Both the position numbers and the translations under genes were made by a program. Of a stretch of 64,000 nt of DNA, positions 1-9,627 are shown piece after piece; position 1 is the first letter of the stretch; every line of letters begins with the position of its first letter. The DNA is taken from positions 18,999 to 82,998 of the forward strand of contig NZ_JALKBD010000024.1 in assembly GCF_023015905.1 (NCBI RefSeq), in the 5' to 3' direction. The notes beneath the pieces were generated by a model. That model ran no database searches. It had not been told where the DNA came from and saw only the letters and a program-made list of their open reading frames with translations. This stretch comes from Arenibacter sp. F20364 (lineage in GTDB: Bacteria; Bacteroidota; Bacteroidia; Flavobacteriales; Flavobacteriaceae).

Positions 1-921
1 GAGTTCCCAACGGTTTATGCTGCAAGGGGTAAGTGGAACCATTTAAAGTCGGCGCAACTACAAACTGCCTATACAAAAAGGAGACAGTTGGTGCTATTAA
101 ATGCGAAGGAGCTTCTTATAGAGCTTGCTTTCTTAAGGAGGCAAAAAGGAATTGAGGCCGAAAGAAGAGCTCAGGGCAAACAGGTATTTGATCAGCTTAA
201 GGAGCTCTATGACAAGGAGCAAGTAGGTATTTTAGATTTGAATAAAGCCAAAATTGCATGGATTCAGGAACAATTTGTGCTTGGACAGATCGAAAATGAC
301 ATCCAAATCCTGGTATCCAAACTAAAAACCTTAAATGGCAACAAACCTTTGGATGTACTTTCATTGCTAATTGATTTGCCCGTAGAAATAGGAAGTAAGG
401 ACAACCTTTGGCAGGAAAAATTAGTGCAAGACCCTGCCCTCCTGGAATTAAAGACCAATGAGGTTGCTTCCTTGCAAAAAATGAAATTGGAGCATAACAA
501 GGTACTTCCAAATGTCGCTCTAGGCTACAACCATCAGGGTGTAAATGGCAATAATTATTCGGGATTTTACGGTGGACTATCCATTCCCTTATGGGGCAGT
601 AAGAACAAAGTTAAAGCTGCGCAAGCAAGCCATGAGTATCAGCAATCCAATTCGCAAGTAATCTCAACTACGCTCTACGCCCAATTTCAAGAATCTTTTA
701 ATCGCTACCAATTAATGCGTTCAAAGTACCATGAGTATCAAACTACGATGGGCAATTTGGAAAGTGAGAAATTACTTTTTAAGGCCTATATGCTGGGTGA
801 GTATTCTTTTATGGATTACTATGTAGAGCTTCAGTTTTACCGAAATGCCTTCGATAAAATGCTGCAAATGGAAAAAGATTTGCATTTGCTTCAAGCAGAA
901 TTATTAAAACATCAATTATAA
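1..921 (+). CDS. TolC-family outer membrane channel of metal efflux pump (5' truncated)
   Basis: This is the C-terminal part of an outer membrane factor of the TolC/CusC/CzcC type, which forms the exit duct of a tripartite RND pump. The reading frame is open from base 1, with coding-like residues before the first possible start (TTG at 88), so the gene is cut by the window edge. The visible 306 residues contain long amphipathic helices and the beta-hairpin pattern with small and aromatic residues (GYNHQGVNGNNYSGFYGGLSIPL region) typical of the second structural repeat. It lies 18 bases before a His-rich lipoprotein gene and is followed by the adaptor and pump genes on the same strand, so it belongs to that operon. 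The family call is firm. The transported metal is inferred from the neighbours only. Confidence 0.85.
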   Translation, partial: EFPTVYAARGKWNHLKSAQLQTAYTKRRQLVLLNAKELLIELAFLRRQKGIEAERRAQGKQVFDQLKELYDKEQVGILDLNKAKIAWIQEQFVLGQIENDIQILVSKLKTLNGNKPLDVLSLLIDLPVEIGSKDNLWQEKLVQDPALLELKTNEVASLQKMKLEHNKVLPNVALGYNHQGVNGNNYSGFYGGLSIPLWGSKNKVKAAQASHEYQQSNSQVISTTLYAQFQESFNRYQLMRSKYHEYQTTMGNLESEKLLFKAYMLGEYSFMDYYVELQFYRNAFDKMLQMEKDLHLLQAELLKHQL

Positions 922-939
922 ATTTTAAAACAAAACATT

Positions 940-1182
940 ATGAAAATTTCAAAAATAGTATTCGCGGTAGCCTTAGTTTCAACTGTGGCCTTAACTTCTT
1001 GTAGAGACACAAAATCAAAGCCAGAAAGCACAGAAGAGCACGGTCATGAACACGATGCTGACGGTGGTCATATGCACGAGGAAACTATAGAACAAGAAGA
1101 GTTCCATGTTGATAAGGATTCTATGGAAATTAAACCTGAAACCCATAAACATGATGATGGTTCTGAGCACCACAATCATTAA
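940..1182 (+). CDS. small His-rich lipoprotein, putative periplasmic metal binder
   Basis: An 80-residue protein with a lipoprotein signal (hydrophobic stretch at residues 5-18, then LTSC with the lipobox Cys near residue 21). The mature part carries 11 histidines and many Asp and Glu residues in clusters such as HGHEHDADGGHMHEE and HKHDDGSEHHNH. The composition suggests a metal chaperone or buffer anchored in the cell envelope. It sits between the outer membrane channel and adaptor genes (gaps of 18 and 20 bases), so it is probably co-transcribed with the pump. I recognise no named family. The start has no strong Shine-Dalgarno site, which is normal for the phylum. Metal binding is inferred from composition. 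Confidence 0.75.
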   Translation: MKISKIVFAVALVSTVALTSCRDTKSKPESTEEHGHEHDADGGHMHEETIEQEEFHVDKDSMEIKPETHKHDDGSEHHNH

Positions 1183-1202
1183 TATATAAATAGTTGTAGC
1201 AA

Positions 1203-2705
1203 ATGAAATATATAATTATAGTGCTTGCCTTTTTGGCAATGTCTTGTAATGACAAGACAGAAGATGCACACGCACATAATGCAGATGGTAGTCATGTTGG
1301 AGAAGAAATTCCCCGTTTGGACCATACGATTTGGACGGACAAAACAGAACTATTTGTTGAGTTTCCGGTACTAATAGTAGGCCAAGGAAGTAGATTCGCT
1401 GCTCATTTTACCGAAATGGATAAACACCAGCCTGTTAGGGAAGGTTCGGTAACCGTAAGCCTGATAAAAGATGGTAAGGGCATCAGGAATACGGCGGATG
1501 CACCCACATCACCTGGGATATTTTCACCTGCAATTCAGCCCAAAGAAGTAGGGAACTATCAGTTGGTCTTTGAATTAACTACGCCCGGATATTCAGATAA
1601 GATCGTTATTGATAGTGTTACCGTATTTGCCAATGCGGATGAAGCCATAAAGGCCTTGGGTGCAGCTAAAGATGATGGGAGCATTTCATTTTTGAAGGAA
1701 CAAGCTTGGAAAATAGACTTTCAGACAGCGGCTGCGATCAATGGTAAAATCTATGATGTTATAAATACCTCAGGTGTTTGGATGCCTTCGCCAGGCTCCG
1801 TTAAGACAATGGTAGCAAAATCTAACGGGGTGGTGGATTTTGCAGAAAGCAATCTTACCGAGGGTACGCCAGTTAAAAAAGGCCAATTATTGATCAATAT
1901 AAGCAGTCAAGGTTTGGCATCCAATAATTTGAGTACAGAAATTGCAAAGGCACGTTCCAGTTTTGAACAGGCTAAGTCCGAATATGAACGTAAAAAGCAA
2001 TTGTACGAATCGAAAATTGTTCCTAAAGCAGAGTTTGAAAAAGTAGAAAGCAATTTCAATATCGCCCGATCCAATTATCAAGGCCTTGCGGCAGGAGTTG
2101 CTGGTGACGGAAAGCAAATTCGGGCACCATTCGATGGTTATATCACAGCGATAAATGTTGCCAACGGAGATTATGTAGACCAAGGCGCCGCAATGTTAAC
2201 GTTGGGAACGCTTCGATCCAGGGTTTTAAAGACCCAAATTGCACCTTCTTATGGACTCACCATGGAGAATGCACAAAGCATTTGGTATCAAACCAAGGAT
2301 GCCCAATGGCGCAATGTGGCATCTTCTGGAGGTTCGATCCTTTCCATTGCTAAAGATGTAGATAACAACAGACCGCTAATTTCTGTTTTTGCCCAGGTCA
2401 ATGACGATATTGAAATGCCGGAAGGGAGCTTGACCCAGGTTCAAATTGCAATGGGCAACGCAACCCAAAACACAATGATTCCTGTAAATGCTTTGTTGGA
2501 AGATTATGGTAGTTATTCCGTTATGGTACAACTTTCAGGAGAAAGTTTTGAAAGAAGGCCTGTAAAAATTGGAAAGCGCAATGGGGAAAATGTAGAAATA
2601 CTCCAAGGTCTAGAGATTGGGGAAGTAGTAGTAACCACAGGAGCATATCAGGTTAAAATGGCTTCAATGTCCGGTTCAACACCTGCACACGGTCACGAAC
2701 ATTAA
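1203..2705 (+). CDS. RND efflux periplasmic adaptor (CusB/CzcB type)
   Basis: A 500-residue membrane fusion protein linking the inner-membrane RND pump to the outer-membrane channel. It begins with a lipoprotein signal (FLAMSC), followed by a His-rich stretch (AHAHNADGSH) and an N-terminal beta domain of about 120 residues. The core shows the biotinyl-lipoyl half (AESNLTEGTPVKKGQLL), a helical hairpin at about residues 240-290 (SFEQAKSEYERKKQLYESKIVPKAEF is part of it), and the second lipoyl half (IRAPFDGYITAINVANGDYV). The C-terminus ends AHGHEH. His-rich ends match the neighbouring lipoprotein and suggest a metal rather than drug substrate. The stop is 14 bases before the pump start. Family assignment is firm; Cu/Ag versus Zn/Co/Ni is not resolved. 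Confidence 0.92.
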   Translation: MKYIIIVLAFLAMSCNDKTEDAHAHNADGSHVGEEIPRLDHTIWTDKTELFVEFPVLIVGQGSRFAAHFTEMDKHQPVREGSVTVSLIKDGKGIRNTADAPTSPGIFSPAIQPKEVGNYQLVFELTTPGYSDKIVIDSVTVFANADEAIKALGAAKDDGSISFLKEQAWKIDFQTAAAINGKIYDVINTSGVWMPSPGSVKTMVAKSNGVVDFAESNLTEGTPVKKGQLLINISSQGLASNNLSTEIAKARSSFEQAKSEYERKKQLYESKIVPKAEFEKVESNFNIARSNYQGLAAGVAGDGKQIRAPFDGYITAINVANGDYVDQGAAMLTLGTLRSRVLKTQIAPSYGLTMENAQSIWYQTKDAQWRNVASSGGSILSIAKDVDNNRPLISVFAQVNDDIEMPEGSLTQVQIAMGNATQNTMIPVNALLEDYGSYSVMVQLSGESFERRPVKIGKRNGENVEILQGLEIGEVVVTTGAYQVKMASMSGSTPAHGHEH

Positions 2706-2719
2706 AAAATCGAAGAGAA

Positions 2720-5700
2720 ATGTTAAACAAAATATTATCAATTTCACTTCAAAATAGATTGCTCATTCTATTGGGAGCGGTTGCATTGAGCGTGTTGGGT
2801 ATTTACTATGCCAGGACAATGAACGTCGATGTATTCCCAGATCTTACGGCACCTACGGTAACCATTCTTACCGAAGCCCATGGAATGGAATCTGAAGAAG
2901 TCGAAAAATTAGTAACCTATCAACTGGAAACAGCCTTGAACGGCTCGCCAAATGTTCGAAGAATCCGTTCTTCATCGGCAGCAGGCATATCCATTGTTTG
3001 GGTAGAATTTGATTGGGGAACCGATATCTATCGAGCACGACAAATTGTGAGCGAACGGATCCCAATGGTAAGGGAAAATTTACCGGAAGGAATAGGTGCG
3101 CCGACTATGGCTCCTATTTCATCCATTATGGGCGAAATAATGCTACTGGGAGTTACGTCGGATAGCCTTTCGGCAATGGAATTACGAACTCTTTCCGATT
3201 GGACCATTAGACCACGTATAAAAGCTATTGGCGGTATTGCAAATGTGGTGGTCATAGGTGGCGATTATAAGCAATACCAAGTATTTGCAAACCCTGAAAA
3301 GATGAAGTATTACAACCTAAGTCTTTCAGAATTGGTCGAAAAGGTTAAAGAGGCCAATGCCAATGCGCCAGGTGGTGTTATCAACCAATATGGCAATCAA
3401 TACATTATCAAAGGGAGTGGTAGAGCTTATGCTTTGGAGGATTTACGGGAAGCAGTTTTAAAACAGGTCAATGGTCAAACCATCAAAATTAAGGATGTGG
3501 CCACGGTTCAAATTGGAGCTGCCGATAAGATTGGGGATGGTTCATTGAATGCGAATCCGGCGGTGATCTTAACCATTTCAAAGCAACCGGATGTAAATAC
3601 ATTGGAACTTACAGACCGTTTGGATGAAGCTATTGCTGATTTACAAGCAACTTTGCCTAAAGGTGTAAACATTAAAAGTCAAATCTTTAGACAATCCGAT
3701 TTTATTGATGCCTCGATCAGCAATTTGAATCAAACCTTAATGGAAGGTGCATTCTTTGTAATGATTATCCTTTTCATCTTTTTAATGAATTGGAGAACAA
3801 CGGTAATTTCATTGCTTGCCATTCCTATTTCCTTATTGGTGTCCATTATCATCTTAAAATGGCTGGGTTATACCATTAACACAATGAGTTTAGGTGGGAT
3901 GGCAATCGCTATTGGCGCCTTGGTGGATGATGCTATTATTGATGTGGAAAATGTGTATAAGCGCCTGCGCGAAAATATCAGAAAACCAAAGTCTGATCGG
4001 CAATCGACAATTACGGTCGTGCGGGACGCTTCCGTAGAAATACGAAGTTCTATTATTATCGCCACCTTGATTATCATTGTCTCATTTATACCGCTGTTCT
4101 TTTTGAGCGGGATGGAAGGTAGATTATTGCAACCGTTGGGCATTGCATTTGTAACATCTGTTCTAACCTCTTTGATCGTTGCTGTAACTGTAACCCCAAT
4201 ATTGTGTTCCTATTTGTTGGATAACGAAAAGCTTTTGAACAAACAAGCAGAGGGCACACGGGTGGAACGTTGGTTACAGAAACATTATGGAAATATATTG
4301 GAACGCGCCACAAAAATTCCAAAAGCTGTCATTGGTGTAACGGTCATTGCCTTCTTTGTAAGTCTTTTGGTTTTAACGCAATTGGGAAGAAGTTTTCTTC
4401 CAGAATTTAATGAAGGTTCTTTGGTAATTAGTGTGGTAGGACCACCGGGAATGTCTTTGGAAGAGAGCAACAAAACAGGAAAATTGATAGAGACGATATT
4501 ATTGGACCTGCCCGAAGTTGAAGTGGTTACCCGACGACAAGGACGAGCAGAACTGGATGAACACGCACAAGGTGTAAATGCTTCAGAAATTGATGTCCCA
4601 TTTATTCTAAAAGACAAAACCAAGGAAGAATTTTTTGAAGAAGTCCGAACCAAATTAAGCATTGCCCCAGGGGTAAATATTACTTTGGGGCAACCCATCG
4701 CACACCGGATAGATCATATGCTATCAGGTACACGTGCCAATATTGCGATCAAGATTTATGGCTTCGATCTACAACGTTTGTTTGAAGTAGGCAAGAGTGT
4801 AGAGCAGAACATCAAAGATATTGATGGCTTGGCGGATGTAGCGGTAGACCAACAAATAGAAGTTCCGCAGATACGCATCAAACCTAAACGTCAAATTTTG
4901 GCGGCCTATGGAATGACAGTTGGAAATTTGATGGAGCAGGTAGATATTGCTTTTGCCGGGGAAGAGGCAGGCGAAATTTATGAAGGTCAACAATATTTCG
5001 ATCTGGTTGTGCGCTACGAAAAACCATTTAGGAATGACATTGAGAACATCAACAATACATTAGTAAGTCTTCCTAATGGCGGATACACAATAATAGGTGA
5101 ATTGGCCACCGTTCAATCCGTGAGCAGTCCAAATACTATTAACCGAGAGGATGTGCAACGTAAAATTGTAGTAGCTGCCAATGTACAGGGCAGGGATTTA
5201 CGAAGTGCCGTCAACGAAATAAAGGATGTTGTTGCCAGTAATGTAGCAATGCCTGAAGGTTATCGGGTGGAATATGGCGGACAGTTTGAAAGCGAGTCCA
5301 AAGCATCACAATTACTTATGTTCACTGCAATCATTGCAATAGCTATCATTTTCCTGCTATTGTATTATGAATTTAAAGATGTAAAACTGGCATTTGTAGT
5401 ATTGATCAATCTGCCTTTGGCTTTAATCGGTGGTATTTTGATAGTGTACTTCACTTCCGGAATTATCAGTATCGCAGTGACCATAGGTTTTATTAGCCTT
5501 TTCGGTATCGCAACCCGAAATGGAATCCTATTGGTTTCCAGATATGAGGATTTGAGAAAGGAAGGAATGAAAGGTTTTGAATTGATAAAAACAGGAGCTT
5601 TAGATCGCCTAAACCCGATCTTAATGACAGCCTTTACAACAGGCCTGGCCTTGATTCCCTTGGCCCTAAAAGGAGGCGAGCCTGGCAGTGAAATACAAAG

Positions 5701-5830
5701 CCCCATGGCGGTGGTTATTTTGGGGGGATTGTTATCTGCTACCATTTTAAATTTGGTCGTGATTCCTTGTGTTTATCAGTTGGTATTGAAAAGCCCGACC
5801 AGTGCTGCTGACGCCCCGGAATTAGTGTAA
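2720..5830 (+). CDS. heavy-metal RND efflux pump, CusA/CzcA family
   Basis: A 1036-residue inner-membrane proton/metal antiporter of the HME-RND family. The N-terminus has TM1 (residues 12-30) followed by MNVDVFPDLTAPTVTI, typical of the family. Transmembrane helices cluster at about 340-500 and 850-1020, separated by two large periplasmic porter domains. TM4 carries GALVDDAIIDVEN (D403, D404, E410), the proton-relay region. The DFG...DGA form usual in Zn/Co/Ni CzcA pumps is replaced by AIG...DDA, so substrate class should not be assumed. The length is typical. It closes the four-gene operon, which ends at a 266-base intergenic stretch. Confidence 0.95.
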   Translation: MLNKILSISLQNRLLILLGAVALSVLGIYYARTMNVDVFPDLTAPTVTILTEAHGMESEEVEKLVTYQLETALNGSPNVRRIRSSSAAGISIVWVEFDWGTDIYRARQIVSERIPMVRENLPEGIGAPTMAPISSIMGEIMLLGVTSDSLSAMELRTLSDWTIRPRIKAIGGIANVVVIGGDYKQYQVFANPEKMKYYNLSLSELVEKVKEANANAPGGVINQYGNQYIIKGSGRAYALEDLREAVLKQVNGQTIKIKDVATVQIGAADKIGDGSLNANPAVILTISKQPDVNTLELTDRLDEAIADLQATLPKGVNIKSQIFRQSDFIDASISNLNQTLMEGAFFVMIILFIFLMNWRTTVISLLAIPISLLVSIIILKWLGYTINTMSLGGMAIAIGALVDDAIIDVENVYKRLRENIRKPKSDRQSTITVVRDASVEIRSSIIIATLIIIVSFIPLFFLSGMEGRLLQPLGIAFVTSVLTSLIVAVTVTPILCSYLLDNEKLLNKQAEGTRVERWLQKHYGNILERATKIPKAVIGVTVIAFFVSLLVLTQLGRSFLPEFNEGSLVISVVGPPGMSLEESNKTGKLIETILLDLPEVEVVTRRQGRAELDEHAQGVNASEIDVPFILKDKTKEEFFEEVRTKLSIAPGVNITLGQPIAHRIDHMLSGTRANIAIKIYGFDLQRLFEVGKSVEQNIKDIDGLADVAVDQQIEVPQIRIKPKRQILAAYGMTVGNLMEQVDIAFAGEEAGEIYEGQQYFDLVVRYEKPFRNDIENINNTLVSLPNGGYTIIGELATVQSVSSPNTINREDVQRKIVVAANVQGRDLRSAVNEIKDVVASNVAMPEGYRVEYGGQFESESKASQLLMFTAIIAIAIIFLLLYYEFKDVKLAFVVLINLPLALIGGILIVYFTSGIISIAVTIGFISLFGIATRNGILLVSRYEDLRKEGMKGFELIKTGALDRLNPILMTAFTTGLALIPLALKGGEPGSEIQSPMAVVILGGLLSATILNLVVIPCVYQLVLKSPTSAADAPELV

Positions 5831-6096
5831 ATAAAAAATCTTCGGATATATAACTGAACCATTTCAGGCCTTGAGTAACAAATTGTTTGCCAAGGTCTAT
5901 TTGGCTCGGATTATTAGTTCAATTTAAGATTCACAATAGGCATTGAATTGATACATTTAGAATTTTTGGATTTAGAACCTTCTATGATTTGGATTTAATT
6001 AATGAATGAGTAATAAATCTAAGTAATTCAGTAAACTGAATGTTTAATGGAACAGATTAAAATTTATTATTATAATGTATAATATTGCCTTATTAT
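5831..6096. other. intergenic region between pump operon and element module
   Basis: No convincing coding region. It is very AT-rich and holds a perfect 7-base inverted repeat at 6026-6041 (ATTCAGT, two bases, ACTGAAT). There is no T-tract beside it, so it is a weak terminator candidate and more likely a protein-binding palindrome. The genes on either side converge (pump on plus, PLD-like gene on minus). Confidence 0.5.
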
Positions 6097-6858
6097 TCAA
6101 TTCCCTTGCTCAAGATACAACTCCTTACCCCACTCGGTTAACTCCTTTTCCAAGTAGTTTTCATTATGGAACAAGGCATCAAATTCACCTACCAATTCTT
6201 TAATAGCTTTTCTGTCCTCAATTCGGATCCTGGTTTCATAGTTATTCTTGGTCCCATTACCAGTGAAATTCAATGAGCCCAAATAGGCAATCCCATCATC
6301 GATCAAGTACAATTTTCCATGTATAAAAGGATGTGAGTAGGAATGGGAATCGGCAGTTGTAAACACCTTGAAAGGAAATAACTGTCGGTAAGAATATTTG
6401 TAGATTTTGGCGTTCCTAATTTTCGAAGTGTAATTCCGAATCAACAGCCAAGCTAGGAGTAAAGGAATACCTCCCCATAAAACCATACGATCCTGAATAT
6501 TATATGCAATAACAACAAGCTCTAGAATCATTACCATCAAAAAAAAGTAAAGCCATCTTTTTATGTTGATCCATTTTAATCGGAGGGCCTTTGCATCTAT
6601 ATCAATACTTTTGTCCTGAATAATAAGTTGACAGATATTCTTTTGTCTATCCCCGTAAAAGTCCTCTATGGTATCCATAGTGATCAACTGTACCTCAACA
6701 CCCCTATAATGCAGGTCGATCAATTTCTTGACCAGAAAGGGAGAAAGAAACGGCGATACTATTTTTACAGATCGTTTTGCATTCTCAATTTCTTCCATCA
6801 ATTTTTTGCCGGCTCCAGTACCGATATATACATTGCAGATGGCCTGATTAAAATACAT
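6097..6858 (-). CDS. membrane-anchored phospholipase D-like protein
   Basis: A 253-residue protein with one clear HKD signature near the C-terminus: H180, K182 and D187 followed by GSLNFTGNG (G194, S195, N197). The first half (SPFLSPFLVKKLIDLHYRGVEVQLIT) has the PLD fold pattern but lacks an HKD set, so activity would require a dimer, as in bacterial Nuc-type enzymes. Two hydrophobic segments (about 101-119 and 126-142) are inserted between the halves and should place the protein in the membrane. Members of the superfamily act on phospholipids or nucleic acids; the substrate here cannot be told. It lies 97 bases downstream of the coupling protein gene on the same strand and may be part of the element. 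Confidence 0.75.
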   Translation of the reverse strand: MYFNQAICNVYIGTGAGKKLMEEIENAKRSVKIVSPFLSPFLVKKLIDLHYRGVEVQLITMDTIEDFYGDRQKNICQLIIQDKSIDIDAKALRLKWINIKRWLYFFLMVMILELVVIAYNIQDRMVLWGGIPLLLAWLLIRNYTSKIRNAKIYKYSYRQLFPFKVFTTADSHSYSHPFIHGKLYLIDDGIAYLGSLNFTGNGTKNNYETRIRIEDRKAIKELVGEFDALFHNENYLEKELTEWGKELYLEQGN

Positions 6859-6955
6859 GGTTTCCTTATTATTGTTGACCTATTAAATTACAAAATCCGA
6901 TGCTCTTATTAAAACGAATATAAACCCAAATCCATTAGTTATCAACAAATTAAGA

Positions 6956-8557
6956 CTATTTCAGCTTTAACGGCAGAAATTTTCGAACGTCCATATGGAT
7001 CCGCTCAAAGTTTTCCGTTATCGCTCCATCTCTAATTCGAAATTTGGGTTTTGGAAGCCCCTTCTCAATATTGGGTTTTGGAAATCTTACTTTTTTATCC
7101 TTGCCATCCGCGAAGGCAATAAACTCCCCTTCCTTCAATCTAAAAAATTCCTCTGCCCGGATCTTGCTTACCTCCCTCTCTCCCTTTGTTATCCTGGTAT
7201 CAAAATTCAACGTATTCTCCCCCTTACTAACACTCTTCGTCGGCCGCTTTACAAGTTCAAAAAAACGTTCGTAATATCTGGCGGTATCGGGATCATTCGC
7301 CTTTCCAAAAAACTGGTAGGATAGATTACTTAAAATGGCCCGGCTGGCTTTGTCCCCATACATCATATCGTTTTGAATTTTATCCTGGAGCACATAGATC
7401 GTGGCAACGTCATAACTTCTTAAAGTCGCTGGAATTCTATGCATATTAAGCAATCGTATCGTAGGCGCTTCTTCCATCAAAACGAAAGAACGGTGGCGGC
7501 CACGTTTGCTCATTTGCTTGGTAATGGTATGGATTATTGTGGCTATCACTGGGGAATAGGCCGTTTCAAATTTAGGATTGTTCACTATGGAAACTACGGA
7601 GGGATGTTCGGGATTATTTATATCCAAAGGCACTTCATCGGCGGACAGTGCCATAAATATGCGTTGGGTACTGATCTTTTTAAGGGCATTGGCCAGCGTG
7701 CTCATTACCCCGGCTGTTTGACGTTCGGAATCCTTTCCTGAAATAAAGGCATCCGCCATAGCCTTGGATGTAAAGTCGGAACTTAAAAATTGTATCAGAT
7801 TTTCCGTATCCAAATATTGGTAGGCAGCAATCAAGTGTGGTAGGGTACAATATTTCCCATGGCTGGTCTTCAGCTTCCAAATAAGGCCACCCAAAAGTCC
7901 TTCCACGGCATCGTTAAAGAACTTTGAGGAACCCATGGCAATTGTCTCGCGTTGCTCCAAAAGGTTCTCCAAAAGTACCCTGGAAACCTCATTAACGCTT
8001 TCTTCGTCCTCCATATAGCGAGGTGCGATAGGATTAACACGCTGATGAATATCGTCAAAGGAAATAATATGAAACGGTATTTCGGTATTGTTAAATAAGG
8101 GATAGGCCATTTCTGTAATCTCAAAATCCTTGTAATCATGGATGACCCCTGCAAATTGATGCTCGTTGAAGTGTTTCAAAAAATTATAGACCACGCTTTC
8201 CGTTTTGCCACTTCCCGCCGATCCAATTATGGAAGCCCCTCGCCTAATGTTCTTCAGGACCAGGTTCCCGTTCAATAAATCGAACTTCACCTTATATCTT
8301 TTTGGTTCTATAGCAGTTCCAAAATTATAATTGAAGTATATAAATAATACCAAGTTTGTCACCTGAAAAGGTATTAACCAAAACAATACTATTTTGATAA
8401 AAACTGGCCACCCAAATAAGGTTAGTAATGCGCCTCCTAGAACAAGCAACAATATAAAGTTGATAGCAAATGGATACTTGTTTTTCTTAAAGGACAGATA
8501 TTGCAAAGCCATGGCCGCCACATAGATAAATACAGAAAGTAAAACCGTAATTTTCAT
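6956..8557 (-). CDS. type IV coupling protein (TraG/TraD/MobC-like ATPase)
   Basis: A 533-residue coupling protein that would bring the relaxase-bound DNA to a type IV secretion channel. The N-terminus has three hydrophobic segments (about 4-20, 31-50, 54-75). Walker A is IIGSAGSGKTES with K118, and Walker B is RSFVLMEEAP near residue 366. The following RIPATLRSYDVATIYVLQD segment and the late KGEREVSKIRAEEFFRLKEGEF region are typical of the Bacteroidota MobC/TraG group. It follows the relaxase by 40 bases in the same direction, the usual order. Without T4SS genes in view it may serve an element that uses a helper. Confidence 0.88.
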   Translation of the reverse strand: MKITVLLSVFIYVAAMALQYLSFKKNKYPFAINFILLLVLGGALLTLFGWPVFIKIVLFWLIPFQVTNLVLFIYFNYNFGTAIEPKRYKVKFDLLNGNLVLKNIRRGASIIGSAGSGKTESVVYNFLKHFNEHQFAGVIHDYKDFEITEMAYPLFNNTEIPFHIISFDDIHQRVNPIAPRYMEDEESVNEVSRVLLENLLEQRETIAMGSSKFFNDAVEGLLGGLIWKLKTSHGKYCTLPHLIAAYQYLDTENLIQFLSSDFTSKAMADAFISGKDSERQTAGVMSTLANALKKISTQRIFMALSADEVPLDINNPEHPSVVSIVNNPKFETAYSPVIATIIHTITKQMSKRGRHRSFVLMEEAPTIRLLNMHRIPATLRSYDVATIYVLQDKIQNDMMYGDKASRAILSNLSYQFFGKANDPDTARYYERFFELVKRPTKSVSKGENTLNFDTRITKGEREVSKIRAEEFFRLKEGEFIAFADGKDKKVRFPKPNIEKGLPKPKFRIRDGAITENFERIHMDVRKFLPLKLK

Positions 8558-8597
8558 CTTGGATTATTTTAGAAACATCTAATAATTCCTGGCATTC

Positions 8598-9623
8598 TTA
8601 AATAGCTATGGAACTTGAGGATTTGGCCACGTCTATTACCTTTTTAAATTGTTTAATGGCCTGTAGGGCTGCTTCCACCTTATTGGTGGGAATATTAAGT
8701 TTTGGAATATGTACCCCGGCAGTACCCATAAGTTTAAATGCAGCGCTACGTTCATTGGTCGGAAGTCCCAAGAGATGGGCGAAATAAATTTTAGGGTCAT
8801 GGATATAAGTCTTACGGGCTTGGTACGACTCCACAAAATTTCGTTTGTATTTAAATAGGGTATCAAACCTCTTTTCCGCATTGTCATAAAACTGATCTCT
8901 CCTAAACCCACGTTTGACCATTTTGCCGTTAAGTTTGGACTCTGACGCCATGTATTTGCTCCCTGGGGAAAGACTAAATCTATTGGAAACATCCTTTCTA
9001 CTGACAATGATATGGACATGGGTCTGTGGTCCTGGCTTTTTCATCCCCTGAACAACGACCTTGCCATCGATACGATGTGGGATTTGAGCATTGAGCATGG
9101 CGATGTCATTTTGCATAGTTTTGGCATTGCCGGCAACCTCCCCCCGTTCCACTTTACGGATTTCATTTTCAAGTTTTACGATCTGTGCTCTGTACACCTG
9201 ATTTTCTTTCACCTGCCTATCAAACCCTTTAAAAGTGCGTTCATATTCCAGCTTCGCATAGTATTTGATACTGTCTACAGATACAGGATTATCACGATGG
9301 AAAGAAGCCGCATAGTCCTTCATGACCTCTCTCACATATTCCTTTAAAAGTTTTGGGTCATTGTTGATATGATTAAGTTCCCGCTGACTTGGGTTAATGG
9401 TGATGGAATAAAACTTGGGTTCCTGCTTTTTCAGTTTGGCGGTATTGCCGTCGATCTCCTTGACCACCTGTTCCGGGGGGATACGGTCATGGTTTTGATC
9501 AAAGAACTGTTCTTGCTGATCCAATCCTTTTCCCTCGTTCTCCTTTTCCAAATAGTCGACAAAATCCGAAGAGCTCTGGGAAAAGGTCGTGTCCAAATGT
9601 TGTTTGGTGATACTGATATACAT
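8598..9623 (-). CDS. relaxase, MobB-like (DUF5712 type)
   Basis: A 341-residue mobilisation protein. It opens MYISITKQ and holds SQSSSDFVDYLEKENEG, typical of the DUF5712 relaxase group in flavobacterial elements. The metal-binding motif is THVHIIVSRKD (H202, H204). A Tyr nucleophile is likely near the N-terminus (Y2 or Y24) but I cannot choose. It should nick oriT and stay covalently bound to the transferred strand. It starts 4 bases after the BfmA-like stop, so the two are translated together. The DUF5712 label is from memory of the family and not from a search. Confidence 0.82.
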   Translation of the reverse strand: MYISITKQHLDTTFSQSSSDFVDYLEKENEGKGLDQQEQFFDQNHDRIPPEQVVKEIDGNTAKLKKQEPKFYSITINPSQRELNHINNDPKLLKEYVREVMKDYAASFHRDNPVSVDSIKYYAKLEYERTFKGFDRQVKENQVYRAQIVKLENEIRKVERGEVAGNAKTMQNDIAMLNAQIPHRIDGKVVVQGMKKPGPQTHVHIIVSRKDVSNRFSLSPGSKYMASESKLNGKMVKRGFRRDQFYDNAEKRFDTLFKYKRNFVESYQARKTYIHDPKIYFAHLLGLPTNERSAAFKLMGTAGVHIPKLNIPTNKVEAALQAIKQFKKVIDVAKSSSSIAI

Positions 9624-9627
9624 AACG

